This document shows, in pieces, positions 1 to 8,647 of a DNA stretch of 64,000 bases; the first letter of the stretch is position 1, and each line of letters starts with the position of its first letter. The notes below the pieces were generated by a model, which searched no databases, was not told the DNA's origin, and saw only the letters and a program-made list of their open reading frames with translations. The position numbers and the translations under genes are program-made. Source of the stretch: Paracoccaceae bacterium (lineage in GTDB: Bacteria; Pseudomonadota; Alphaproteobacteria; Rhodobacterales; Rhodobacteraceae); NCBI GenBank assembly GCA_022448245.1, contig JAKVCO010000007.1, positions 62,001 through 126,000 of the forward strand, given 5' to 3'.

Positions 1-585
1 TGACAATTTCCATGCGTGCAGCTTCAAACGATCCGCCGCGGCGAGCGCATCCGGCGTCGCGTAGAAGGGATCTCCGAGGATGGGATGACCGAGTTCAGCC
101 ATATGCACGCGGAGCTGGTGGGAGCGCCCGGTCTGCGGCCTCAGCTCCACACGGGTGATGTCTCCGGGCTTCTTAGCGCGCCATTCGGTGATGGCGGCTT
201 TTCCCCTCTCGTGGTCCACCATCTGGCGCGGCCGGTTCGGCCAATCTACGATGAGCGGCAGATCAATCATGCCCTTGCCTTCGAGGCGGCCCCAAACCTC
301 GGCCACATAGACCTTCTTCGTCACCCGCCGTTCGAATTGTTGGCCGAGGTGCTTTTGGGCCAGCGGGCTCAGCGCGAAAAGCATGACGCCAGACGTATCT
401 CGGTCCAGCCGGTGCACCAGAAGCGCCGAGGGGTAATCGGCCTGCACACGGGTAAGAAGGCAGTCTGCCAGCTCAGGACCCTTCCCGGGCACGCTCAGCA
501 GGCCTGACGGCTTGTCGATGGCAAGCAGTTCGTGGTCCAGATGGATGACCTTCAGAGGTCCTTGAGGCGGGCTGTAGCTATCCAC
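1..585 (-). CDS. RluA-family RNA pseudouridine synthase (3' end cut by window)
   Basis: It isomerises uridine to pseudouridine in rRNA and/or tRNA. Reading leftward from a GTG at 585 there are 195 open codons with no stop before the window edge, so the C-terminus is missing. The catalytic motif HRLDRDTSG is present, preceded by an IDKPSGLLSVPGKG segment and followed by RPQTGRSHQLRVHM and LHAWKLS, the usual order in RluA/RluC/RluD enzymes. There is no S4 domain at the N-terminus, and the short N-terminal lead resembles RluA (E. coli RluA is about 219 residues), so only about 20 residues are probably lost. The GTG start overlaps the stop of the upstream rarD-like gene, suggesting co-transcription. 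The substrate position (23S U746/tRNA U32 in RluA) is inferred by family only. Confidence 0.88.
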   Translation of the reverse strand, partial: MDSYSPPQGPLKVIHLDHELLAIDKPSGLLSVPGKGPELADCLLTRVQADYPSALLVHRLDRDTSGVMLFALSPLAQKHLGQQFERRVTKKVYVAEVWGRLEGKGMIDLPLIVDWPNRPRQMVDHERGKAAITEWRAKKPGDITRVELRPQTGRSHQLRVHMAELGHPILGDPFYATPDALAAADRLKLHAWKLS

Positions 586-1453
586 GGCGCGCCTGCCGGA
601 AAAGCGAGATGGAATAGAGCACCAGCGCCAGCCAGATGATCGGGAAAGCGATGGCGCGGGCGCGGCCGAACGGCTCCCCAAAGAGAAAGACCGCGATGAT
701 CAGGATCATGGTCGGCGCGATGTATTGCATGATGCCAATGGTAGAGAGACGCAGCCGCTTGGCCCCGTTGGCGTAGAGCATCAGCGGCACCGCCGTCACC
801 ACCCCGCACCCGACAAGCAACCAAGTATCGCTCCCCAGCGACCCCGTGCCCGCCGCCTCGATCCAGAGCACATAGGCCAGCGCGGGCCCGGCGAGGATCA
901 ACACCTCAAGCAAGAAGCCCTGGTTCGGGCCAATGGGCAGCTGCTTCTTGGCCAGCGCGTAAAACCCAAAGGACAGCATCAGCACGAGCGCGATGGTGGG
1001 AACTTCCCCCGCCTCGATGGTGAGGATCACAACGGCCACGCAGGCAAGGCCCACAGCCGACCACTGCAGCGCATCGAGCCTTTCACGCAGGAACACCGCG
1101 CCGACCATCACTGAGAAGAGCGGGTTGATGTAATACCCCAGCGCCGCCTGCACGGTCTGATCCGTGGCAATCGCGTAAACGTAGACCGCCCAGTTGATGG
1201 AGATCAGCGTGGCCGTCACAGCCGCCATGGCGATGGCGCGCGGGTCGCGGAGGGCAGCCCGAAGCGTATCCGTGCGGCGCAAGACGATCAGAACGGCGGC
1301 CGCCACTGGCACCGACCAAATGATGCGATGGGCAACCACTTCGACCGGCCCTACATGGTCCAGCCATTTCAAATAGATCGGCAGAAACCCCCAGAGGCCA
1401 TAGGCGCCAAGCGCGAAGGCAAAGCCTTCTGGAGTGTCGTCATTCTGCTTCAT
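578..1453 (-). CDS. rarD: RarD-like EamA/DMT-superfamily permease
   Basis: Inner-membrane transporter of the drug/metabolite superfamily, 291 residues with about ten hydrophobic helices arranged as two EamA repeats. The opening GAYGLWGFLPIYLKWL and the following EVVAHRIIWS segment are typical of the RarD subgroup (historically linked to chloramphenicol sensitivity; real substrate unknown). I chose the ATG at 1453, giving the standard N-terminus MKQNDDTPEGF; an in-frame start at 1546 would add a 31-residue polar, non-homologous extension. It lies 97 bp downstream of the FAD/GcvT dehydrogenase gene on the same strand and its stop overlaps the GTG of the pseudouridine synthase gene. Confidence 0.85.
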   Translation of the reverse strand: MKQNDDTPEGFAFALGAYGLWGFLPIYLKWLDHVGPVEVVAHRIIWSVPVAAAVLIVLRRTDTLRAALRDPRAIAMAAVTATLISINWAVYVYAIATDQTVQAALGYYINPLFSVMVGAVFLRERLDALQWSAVGLACVAVVILTIEAGEVPTIALVLMLSFGFYALAKKQLPIGPNQGFLLEVLILAGPALAYVLWIEAAGTGSLGSDTWLLVGCGVVTAVPLMLYANGAKRLRLSTIGIMQYIAPTMILIIAVFLFGEPFGRARAIAFPIIWLALVLYSISLFRQARRG

Positions 1454-1550
1454 GATGCCAACCGCTATCCCGGCGCCGAGGGAGACGCCAGACCTCACGC
1501 AGCTTTCGCCTTGGCTGAAAGTGGAGCCTGCGGGCGGCAGGCCCAAGCGA

Positions 1551-3995
1551 TCAGACTTTTACGCGCTCAGAGGTGGGATCGTAGAAGGGCTTGAGCGAGG
1601 CTTCGGCCTTCACGCGCGTGCCCATCACATCGATCTCGTAGGTCGATGCCAGCACGTCCTTGGCGCTTTCGTCTTCGCAGGGTACGTAGCCCAGGCCCAT
1701 CGCGGCCCCCACGGCGTGGCCATAGGCTCCAGAGGACAGATAGCCCACGATTTCGCCATCCCGAACCACAGGTTCGTTGTGATAGAGCAGCGGCTCCGGG
1801 TCGGTCAGCTTGAACTGCAGAAGACGGTTGGCGAGGCCTTCGTCCTTCTTGCGCAGCACGGCGTCGCGGCCGATGAAGTCAGGCTTGTCGCGCTTCACAG
1901 CAAAGCCGAGGCCCGCCTCCAGCACGTGATCTTCGGCCGTGATGTCGTGGCCAAAGTGGCGGAAGCCTTTTTCGATCCGGCAGGTATCCATCATGTGCAT
2001 CCCGCATAGCCGCATGCCCACGCCTTCGCCCGCTTCAGCGAGCGTCTCGAAGACATGGCCAGCCATGTCGGAGGACACATAGACCTCCCAGCCGAGTTCA
2101 CCGACGTAGGTCACGCGGTGCACACGAGCGAGGCCCATCCCGATCTCGATCTCCTGCGCGGTGCCGAAGGGGTTCACGTCATTGGAGAAGTCTGCGGGCG
2201 AGACGGCCTGCAGCAGCTCGCGCGATTTCGGGCCCATGACCGCAAGGACGCCCTCGCCCGCTGTCACATCAGTGATCACGACGAGGAAGTCGCCCCGGTG
2301 GCGTTCGAGCCATGTCTGGTCATGCAGGCGCGTGGCCGCAGGCGTGACGACGAGGAACGCTGTCTCAGACACGCGCGTGATGGTGACATCCGCCTCGATC
2401 CCACCGCGATTGTTCAGGAACTGGGAGTAGACGATTTTGCCCACCGGCACATTGTACTCACCGCCTGCCACGTAGTTCAGGAAGGCCACCGCATCGGGCC
2501 CTTCCACTCGGATTTTGCCGAAGGAGGACATGTCGTACATCCCCACACCTTCGCGGACGGCCATGTGCTCCTCTTTGACGTTCTCGAAGAAGTTCTGGCG
2601 CTTCCAGGAGTACTGGTACTCCGCCTCTTGCGAGCCGCGCGCGAACCAGTTGGCGCGTTCCCACCCGGCGAGTTCGCCGAAGACTGCGCCACGATGTGCA
2701 AGTTGCCCATGGAACGGCGTGCGGCGGACACCGCGTGCGGTGCGCTTTTGCAGATAGGGGAAGTGGTCCGCGTAAAGCAGGCCCAGCGTCTCCTTCGAGC
2801 GCTCGAAGAGGTAGGTTTTGTTGCCTTGGAACGGCTGCATGCGGCTGATATCGACGTCGCCCAGATCGAAGGGCTTCGCCCCGTCTTCCATCCACTGCGC
2901 CAGCGCCATGCCCGCGCCACCGGCAGACTGGATGCCGATGGAGTTAAAGCCCGCCGCGACCCAGACGTTATCCATCTCGGGACAGAGGCCCAGGTGGTAG
3001 GCATCATCCGGCGTAAAGCTCTCAGGGCCGTTGAAGAAAGTGTGGATACCTGCCTCGGCCAGCATCGGCAGACGGTCAACAGCTGCCTCGAGGATCGGCT
3101 CGAAGTGGTCGAAGTCTTCCGGCAACTGGTCGAACTCAAAGTCCGCCGGGATGCCATCCATCGCCCAAGGCTTGGAGTTAGGCTCGAACGCGCCGAGGAG
3201 CATCTTGCCCGCGTCTTCTTTGTAGTAGGCGCATTCGTCCGGCACGCGGAGCACCGGCATCTGTGTCAGGCCCTCAATGGCCTCGGTGACGATGTAGAAA
3301 TGCTCGCACGCGTGCAGTGGCACGTTGGTGCTGAGCATCTTGCCGACCTCATGGCCCCACATACCGCCACAGTTTACGACGTGATCACAGCTGATTTCGC
3401 CAGATTCGCCCTTTTCGCTGGCCCACTGCACCGCAGTGATGCGACGACCATTGCGCGTGACGCCGGTGGCTTTTGTACGCTCGATGACCTTCGCACCGCG
3501 CTGACGTGCGCCCTTGGCGAGCGCGTGCGCGATGTTCGCAGGATCGCCCTGCCCGTCGAGCGGCAGCCAAACGCCGCCGGTCACACCCTCGATGTTGAGG
3601 TGCTCGTACTTGGCCTTCACCTCTTCAGGGCTGATCTCTTCCACGTCCACGCCGAAGGCGCGGGCCATGGCGGCTTGGCGATAGATCTCCTCGCGACGCT
3701 CCTCGGTCAGCGATACGGTGATCGACCCGCAGCGCTTGAAGCCAGTGGCCACGCCTGTCTCTTTCTCGAGCGAGCCGTAGAGCTCCTGGGAGTACTTGGC
3801 GAGCTTGGTCATGTTAGCTGTAGCCCGCAGCTGCGCGATAAGGCCCGCTGCGTGCCACGTGGTGCCCGACGTCAGTGCCTTGCGCTCCAAAAGGACCACA
3901 TCTTTCCATCCCAGTTTCGTCAGGTGGTAGGCCACCGAACAACCGATCACACCACCACCGATGATCACGACACGTGCCTGGGAGGGAACGGACAT
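1551..3995 (-). CDS. FAD-dependent dehydrogenase with GcvT domain (dimethylglycine/sarcosine dehydrogenase family), copy 1
   Basis: 814 residues. The N-terminal half is a DAO-type FAD domain with the dinucleotide motif IIGGGVIG at residues 11-18 and the LTSGTTWHAAGL segment, whose His48 matches the histidine that carries FAD covalently in DMGDH. The C-terminal half (about residue 430 to the end) is an aminomethyltransferase (GcvT-like) fold that in the family binds tetrahydrofolate and captures the methyl group as 5,10-methylene-THF. Predicted role: oxidative demethylation of dimethylglycine or sarcosine in the cytoplasm. It is the last gene of a four-gene operon, starting 2 bp after the homocysteine methyltransferase stop. 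The homologous gene at 5322-7769 has the same architecture, so the two probably act on successive substrates. Exact substrate not assignable from sequence. Confidence 0.88.
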   Translation of the reverse strand: MSVPSQARVVIIGGGVIGCSVAYHLTKLGWKDVVLLERKALTSGTTWHAAGLIAQLRATANMTKLAKYSQELYGSLEKETGVATGFKRCGSITVSLTEERREEIYRQAAMARAFGVDVEEISPEEVKAKYEHLNIEGVTGGVWLPLDGQGDPANIAHALAKGARQRGAKVIERTKATGVTRNGRRITAVQWASEKGESGEISCDHVVNCGGMWGHEVGKMLSTNVPLHACEHFYIVTEAIEGLTQMPVLRVPDECAYYKEDAGKMLLGAFEPNSKPWAMDGIPADFEFDQLPEDFDHFEPILEAAVDRLPMLAEAGIHTFFNGPESFTPDDAYHLGLCPEMDNVWVAAGFNSIGIQSAGGAGMALAQWMEDGAKPFDLGDVDISRMQPFQGNKTYLFERSKETLGLLYADHFPYLQKRTARGVRRTPFHGQLAHRGAVFGELAGWERANWFARGSQEAEYQYSWKRQNFFENVKEEHMAVREGVGMYDMSSFGKIRVEGPDAVAFLNYVAGGEYNVPVGKIVYSQFLNNRGGIEADVTITRVSETAFLVVTPAATRLHDQTWLERHRGDFLVVITDVTAGEGVLAVMGPKSRELLQAVSPADFSNDVNPFGTAQEIEIGMGLARVHRVTYVGELGWEVYVSSDMAGHVFETLAEAGEGVGMRLCGMHMMDTCRIEKGFRHFGHDITAEDHVLEAGLGFAVKRDKPDFIGRDAVLRKKDEGLANRLLQFKLTDPEPLLYHNEPVVRDGEIVGYLSSGAYGHAVGAAMGLGYVPCEDESAKDVLASTYEIDVMGTRVKAEASLKPFYDPTSERVKV

Positions 3996-3997
3996 GG

Positions 3998-4873
3998 CTA
4001 GTCTCCTTTGAAGTGCCTTGAGAGCGCGGCGATGTGGTCAGGTCCAACTTCACAGCATCCGCCAATAAGGGTTGCACCAAGGGCTTGCCAGCGCTTGGCG
4101 TGTTCAAGGTAGGCCGCTGGCCCGAGGTCGGTACGGGCGCTCAGCAAGTCGACAGTTGCGTCGTCATTGTCGAAGTCGTCCACGATACCCGTGAAGCCGT
4201 TGGCATAGGCTCCCAGTTTGACCTTGGTCTCGGTCAACTCGCCCAGCGCCACGGTCACGGCCTCAGGTCGCGCGCAGTTCACAAGCAGCGCATCCGGGCC
4301 GAATTCCTCTACGAGCGGCAGGATCTCGGCCACAGCTTCGCCGGACCGTAGCTTTGTGCCGTCGGTGTCCGAGACGCTCACAGCGAGCCAAACGGGCTTG
4401 CCGTGTCCCATGCAGCCCATCAATGCGCCGCGTGCTTCGTCTACGCCGCCCATCGTTTCGAGGATGTAACCATCCACATAGGGCTTCTGCATCTCGCACA
4501 TGCCTGCAAATATCTTTGCGGCGTCATCTGGCGCAGGGGCCTGCTCTGGGCGGTAGGAATAGCCCAGCGGGGCCATGCCGCCGAGGACCAGACCGCTACC
4601 ATGGGCGTCGCGCGCTTCCACGGCCAGTTTGCACGCGAGAAGCTGCAGCTCCTCATAGCGGTGGGCAATACCGTGATGCTTCATCCGGTCTGGGCGGACG
4701 GAATAGGTGTTTGTCGTGGCGATTTCGGCGCCGGCGGCGAAGAATTCGTCATGCACGGCGCGGACCAACTCTGGCTGATCGATCAGCGCCTGAACGGACC
4801 AAAGAGACGTCGCCTCACCCGCCCTTTTGATGAGCTCCTGGCCCATGCCACCATCAAGAATAAGCACGCTCAC
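3998..4873 (-). CDS. Homocysteine S-methyltransferase family protein (BHMT-like)
   Basis: 291-residue zinc-dependent methyltransferase of the BHMT/MetH N-terminal fold. DGGMGQEL at residues 7-14 starts the TIM barrel. The three zinc ligands expected for the family are present as Cys200 (LLVNCARPEA) and the Cys273-Cys274 pair (GGCCEVGP). The reaction is methyl transfer to homocysteine giving methionine; sitting between two dimethylglycine/sarcosine-type dehydrogenases, glycine betaine is the most attractive donor, its product dimethylglycine feeding the neighbours. The start is GTG at 4873, overlapping the upstream stop as GTGA, so translation is probably coupled. Alternatives are S-methylmethionine or another methylated donor. 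Family assignment is firm, donor is inference. Confidence 0.85.
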   Translation of the reverse strand: MSVLILDGGMGQELIKRAGEATSLWSVQALIDQPELVRAVHDEFFAAGAEIATTNTYSVRPDRMKHHGIAHRYEELQLLACKLAVEARDAHGSGLVLGGMAPLGYSYRPEQAPAPDDAAKIFAGMCEMQKPYVDGYILETMGGVDEARGALMGCMGHGKPVWLAVSVSDTDGTKLRSGEAVAEILPLVEEFGPDALLVNCARPEAVTVALGELTETKVKLGAYANGFTGIVDDFDNDDATVDLLSARTDLGPAAYLEHAKRWQALGATLIGGCCEVGPDHIAALSRHFKGD

Positions 4874-5325
4874 AGGTACATCCCCGCGAGCTTTGCCTTG
4901 TACATCGCAATCATCTCTTCCTCCGTCGCGCCATCGTCATAGGGTGGCGTGCGGTAGGCGCTGGCGGCGGAAACGTCAATCAGGACGAGGGCCCGGATAC
5001 GGTGAGCGAGATCTGGCCAGACCTGCTCCCACCGGGGCAGCAGCGCGTCGAATGCATCGGTTTCGCGGGCAACGATGCGGGCCGTACCCTTCACCCGCGC
5101 GCCGGTACGCTTGAGGATGTCGATGAAGTTGACCTCGCAGGCCGGATTGGCTGCGAGGTTTTTGAGTGTTCCGGGGGAGCGGATGTCCGCAAACGCAATT
5201 GTCGCGTCATCGAGCACCAGAAAGGTGCCCTTCGGCGCAACAGCGGGCTCTCCCGCCGGGGTCACGGTGGCCGTGAACCCAAGCGGGAAATCCGCGATCA
5301 GCGTTTTGACATCCGCGTTGATCAT
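4870..5325 (-). CDS. Pyridoxamine 5'-phosphate oxidase-fold (PNPOx-like) flavin-binding family protein
   Basis: 151 residues from the ATG at 5325, which overlaps the preceding dehydrogenase stop as ATGA; an upstream in-frame start at 5487 would lie deep inside that gene and adds non-homologous sequence. The split-barrel pattern is recognisable: TVTPAGEPAVAPKGTF, then an FADIRSPGTLKNL strand-turn and CEVNFIDILKR, as in small FMN/F420-binding proteins of the general-stress PNPOx group. The C-terminus (YRTPPYDDGATEEEM) is shared by similar roseobacter proteins to my recollection. It is not a true PdxH. Location inside a demethylation operon suggests a flavin-linked accessory or detoxifying role, which is inference; the reaction is unknown. 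Confidence 0.75.
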   Translation of the reverse strand: MINADVKTLIADFPLGFTATVTPAGEPAVAPKGTFLVLDDATIAFADIRSPGTLKNLAANPACEVNFIDILKRTGARVKGTARIVARETDAFDALLPRWEQVWPDLAHRIRALVLIDVSAASAYRTPPYDDGATEEEMIAMYKAKLAGMYL

Positions 5326-7769
5326 GCCCGGATGCGCTCGTTCTGTGGGTCCCAGAGAGGCTGATCGGCCTGGACCACGGCGCGGCACTTGTGGCCGTAG
5401 ATGTCGACCTCGATCTCGGTGCCTTCCTTGGCGAGGTCCGCACGGACCATGCCCAGCGCCACGGAGTGACCCACTCGGTACCCCCACGCGCCCGAGGTGG
5501 TTTCACCCACGATCTCGTCGCCCGACCAGATCGTCGACATGTAAGGCGCATCGTGCCCATTCGCGTCGACCTTCAGCGTCACGAAGCGCTTCTTGGAGCC
5601 CTGCTGCTTTTCGTTCATCAAAGCAGCTTTGCCGGGGAAGTCCTGCGGCTTGTCGAGCTTCACGAAGCGGTCGAGGCCGCCTTCGAAGAGGGAGTAATCC
5701 GTGCTCAGGTCACCCTTCCACGTGCGGTAGCCTTTTTCGATGCGCATGGATTCCAGCGCGAACATGCCGAAGGGCCGTGCACCTGCACCCACGACCGCGT
5801 CGTAGAGCGCGGGGATGTCTTCCATCTTGCCGTGGATCTCCCACCCGAGCTCACCCGCGAAGCAGACGCGCAACAGGCAGCAGTCGATACCGGCGACCTT
5901 GGCGTCCTGATGCGTCAGCCAGCTCCGCGACAGATCAGCTTCTGTGTCGATCGACTGGAAAAGCTCGCGCGATTTCGGCCCGCAAACGATGAGGGTCGAG
6001 ATATCACGCGTCATGTCGCGCAGTGAGAGGTTCTGCGGCAGGTTCCGCCAGAGCAATTCAAAGTCATGCCATTGCGCCGCTGCAGCGGTGATGAGCGTGA
6101 AGTCATCCTCGCCATGACGCACAACGGACATCTCCGTCAGGATGCGACCCCGATTGTCCGGGAAGTAGGCGAGGTTCATGCGGCCCACTTTCGGCAGCGC
6201 GCCTGCAATGCGGCCACGCAGCCATTCTGCTGCGCCGTCGCCGGACAGGGCGAAGCGGGAGAAACCGCAGAGGTCGAGAACGCCCACGCCATCGCGCACG
6301 GCTTCGACTTCCTCCTGAACGCGCGCTTCCCACGGCCCTTCGCGGCCCCAGGTCTCGGTGGCGTCGAGCGAGGTGTCATCGCCTTCCTTGGCGAACCAGT
6401 TCGCCCGCTCCCAGCCGTTGTAGGCACCAAACTGTGCGCCGTGCGCTTCAAGCTGCTTTTGCACCGGGGACAGCTTCTTGTTGCGTCCGGCGGGCCAAGC
6501 CTTGTGGGGGAAGTGCATCCCGTACTCGTGGCCATAGGTTTCGAGCGCTTTATCGAGACAGTAGGCGTGGTCGGTGTAGTCGGTGTAGCGGCGTGGATCG
6601 ACGGCCCACATGTCCCACTCGGTCTCGCCTTCCACGATCCACTCGGCGAGCGTTTTGCCCGCACCACCGCCTTGCACGATGCCGAAGGTGAAGCTGTGCG
6701 CTTCAAAGGCGTTCTTCACGCCAGGCATCGGGCCGATGAGCGGCAGGCCATCCGGCGCATAAGGGATCGGGCCGTTGATGTTGCGGCCAACGCCACCTTC
6801 ACCAAGGATCGGCACACGGGCCATAGCGTCTTCGATGTACCACTCCAAACGGTCGAGATCGTCGGGGTAAAGCTGGAAAGAGAAGTCATCAGGCATCGGG
6901 TCACTCGGGGTGATCCAATGCGCCTTACAGTTACGCTCGTAGGGCCCGAGGTTCAGGCCATGCGTGTCCTGACGCAGGTAGTAGGAGCTATCGACGTCGC
7001 GGATCAGCGGCAGCTTCTTGCCGTGCTTTTCGGTGTACTCCTTCACCGCGTCGATGGCCTCGGTGAGGAAGTACTGGTGGGACATGACCACCATGGGCGC
7101 CACGCGGCCACCATGGGGCACAAACCACTTGGAAACACGCTGAGCATAGTAGCCTGCAGCGTTCACCACGAATTCGCAGCGAATGTCGCCTTGAGCGGTG
7201 TGAACGACCCACTCGCCCCCGTCGCGGGACACGCCCGTCGCCGGGCAATGACGCTTGATCGTTGCGCCCAGATCGCGCGCACCTTTGGCCATCGCCTGCG
7301 TCAGCTGGGACGGGTCGATATCGCCATCCATCGGGTCCCACATGACCGAGTCCAGATCATGCGTTTCGAGGTACGGATAGTATTCCTTGGCGTCCTCGGG
7401 CTGCATCATCTTCAGCTCGAGACCTTGGTATTCGCCCATGCCCACGAAGCGTTCGAACTCCTGCGTCCGCTCCTTGGTGTGCGCCAACCGCAGGGAGCCG
7501 GTGACGTGGTAGTTCATCGGGTAGTCGACGTCCTCGGACAGCGTCCGGTACATCTCAACTGAGTACCGCTGCATGTTCAGAACAGCCCACGACGTGGAGA
7601 AGTTCGGGCAGTTGCCTGCTGCGTGCCAGGTGGAGCCTGCGGTCAGCTCGTTCTTTTCGAGCAGCACACAATCCGTCCAACCCATCTTGGCCAGATGATA
7701 AAGACCAGAGACGCCAACAACGCCCCCTCCGATGATGACCACGCGGGCCGTGCTAGGCAGGTCAGCCAT
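5322..7769 (-). CDS. FAD-dependent dehydrogenase with GcvT domain (dimethylglycine/sarcosine dehydrogenase family), copy 2
   Basis: 815 residues, first gene of the operon. The dinucleotide motif IIGGGVVG is at residues 12-19 and the FAD-linking segment ELTAGSTWHAAGN has His49 in the position of the covalent FAD histidine of DMGDH. The second half carries the aminomethyltransferase/GcvT region, ending in the GETTSGAWGYRVGHSVALG type of motif found in T-proteins. I start at the ATG at 7769 (MADLPSTARVV); the in-frame ATG at 7814 adds 15 residues with no homology. Downstream genes overlap it (ATGA), indicating a coupled transcript. It is clearly homologous to the protein at 1551-3995 but diverged, consistent with one acting on dimethylglycine and the other on sarcosine or a related N-methyl compound. 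Confidence 0.88.
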   Translation of the reverse strand: MADLPSTARVVIIGGGVVGVSGLYHLAKMGWTDCVLLEKNELTAGSTWHAAGNCPNFSTSWAVLNMQRYSVEMYRTLSEDVDYPMNYHVTGSLRLAHTKERTQEFERFVGMGEYQGLELKMMQPEDAKEYYPYLETHDLDSVMWDPMDGDIDPSQLTQAMAKGARDLGATIKRHCPATGVSRDGGEWVVHTAQGDIRCEFVVNAAGYYAQRVSKWFVPHGGRVAPMVVMSHQYFLTEAIDAVKEYTEKHGKKLPLIRDVDSSYYLRQDTHGLNLGPYERNCKAHWITPSDPMPDDFSFQLYPDDLDRLEWYIEDAMARVPILGEGGVGRNINGPIPYAPDGLPLIGPMPGVKNAFEAHSFTFGIVQGGGAGKTLAEWIVEGETEWDMWAVDPRRYTDYTDHAYCLDKALETYGHEYGMHFPHKAWPAGRNKKLSPVQKQLEAHGAQFGAYNGWERANWFAKEGDDTSLDATETWGREGPWEARVQEEVEAVRDGVGVLDLCGFSRFALSGDGAAEWLRGRIAGALPKVGRMNLAYFPDNRGRILTEMSVVRHGEDDFTLITAAAAQWHDFELLWRNLPQNLSLRDMTRDISTLIVCGPKSRELFQSIDTEADLSRSWLTHQDAKVAGIDCCLLRVCFAGELGWEIHGKMEDIPALYDAVVGAGARPFGMFALESMRIEKGYRTWKGDLSTDYSLFEGGLDRFVKLDKPQDFPGKAALMNEKQQGSKKRFVTLKVDANGHDAPYMSTIWSGDEIVGETTSGAWGYRVGHSVALGMVRADLAKEGTEIEVDIYGHKCRAVVQADQPLWDPQNERIRA

Positions 7770-7957
7770 GAGTGTCGTCTCCCTTTGTATTTTGTCGCCC
7801 GCATGGCGCGGCATGCGGCCTGATTGGCGCAGCGACGAATTTCAGTGCGTTTGTCTTTTGTTTGTTTGTGCGACGCCGCCCGTCCGAGGGCAGCAAGTGT
7901 CAAGGCCAGGCAAATTCCGAAGATCAAGAAGCCTTCAATGCCCATCCTGCCCGCGCC
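7770..7957. other. Intergenic region between the XRE-cupin regulator and the demethylation operon
   Basis: 188 bp separating two leftward genes. It should contain the promoter of the four-gene operon. I see a short (TTTG)-rich tract around 7855-7870 but no convincing -35/-10 pair or palindromic operator. An open frame running from 7945 into the dehydrogenase gene in another frame begins with a hydrophobic stretch but has no family signal, so I do not call it a gene. Confidence 0.4.
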
Positions 7958-8560
7958 TCAATAGACCGGCGGCGCGATCACCCAGATCGCCACACAGGGT
8001 TCATCATAGGGATTGGCCCAGCGGAACGGCTCACCGCGGATGCGGAAGCTGTCGCCCGTGCCAAGTTTGTGCAGTCCACCCTCTATCCAAAGATCAAGCT
8101 TGCCCGAGACGATGTAGCCAACCTCCTGGGTTGGGCGGCGGACCGGAATGGCCAGCGCTGATCCGGCCGCAAAGACCGAACGCACCATCTCAAAGTCATC
8201 CGTCAAATCCGGCGAGAGAAGCTCTTCGACGAGCCCCGCTTCGCGCGACCCGATGGGACGACGCGCGCCAGAGCGGACGATAAAGCCCGCTTCCTGCACC
8301 GCCGCGGCATCAGACCGGAACAGAGAAGACAAGGATACATCAAGCGCGGCCGCGAGCTGCCTGAGGTCGGACACCGAAGGTTCAGAGAGTTCACGTTCGA
8401 CCTGGCTGAGCCATCCTACCGAGCGCCCAAGCTTGTCAGCGAGCCCCTGCAACGTGAACCCACGCGCCTTGCGCAACGCACGCAAGTCCGCGCCCAACGT
8501 CGGAACTGGGGGTTGTTGAGTGTTCACAGCGACTCCGTGATCTGTTGTTTCACAGTCCAT
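7958..8560 (-). CDS. XRE-family transcriptional regulator with C-terminal cupin domain
   Basis: 200 residues. Residues about 22-80 form an HTH_3 domain (LRALRKARGFTLQGLADKLG, then GWLSQVERELSEPSVSDL). Residues about 110-198 form a cupin_2 barrel, with EVGYIVSGKLDLWIEGG and GDSFRIRGEPFRWANP. This architecture (PuuR/SutR-like) usually senses a small metabolite through the cupin and represses an adjacent catabolic operon. It lies directly upstream of and co-directional with the demethylation operon, so that operon is the natural target (inference). A GTG at 8527 preceded by GGAG at good spacing is an alternative start that would remove 11 residues. Confidence 0.85.
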   Translation of the reverse strand: MDCETTDHGVAVNTQQPPVPTLGADLRALRKARGFTLQGLADKLGRSVGWLSQVERELSEPSVSDLRQLAAALDVSLSSLFRSDAAAVQEAGFIVRSGARRPIGSREAGLVEELLSPDLTDDFEMVRSVFAAGSALAIPVRRPTQEVGYIVSGKLDLWIEGGLHKLGTGDSFRIRGEPFRWANPYDEPCVAIWVIAPPVY

Positions 8561-8647
8561 CCTGTCGTGATGAAAATTTCAAGGTTTTTTTCACGAACAC
8601 ACGCAATTCAAGCCAAAGCTTCATCGCAACGTTTAATAGCTAGCCGT

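Noticed and set aside
2055-4001. 648-codon open frame on the + strand opposite the first FAD/GcvT dehydrogenase
   Set aside because: It is a mirror frame of a high-GC gene with strong family motifs on the other strand; the product has no domain signal and unusual His/Arg-rich composition.
6066-7562. 498-codon open frame on the + strand opposite the second dehydrogenase
   Set aside because: Same reason: antisense shadow, no recognisable motif, no ribosome site or operon context.
7643-7945. Possible 100-residue protein with hydrophobic N-terminus between the XRE-cupin and dehydrogenase genes
   Set aside because: More than half lies inside the dehydrogenase gene in another frame, and only the short N-terminus looks membrane-like. 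No homology or ribosome site.
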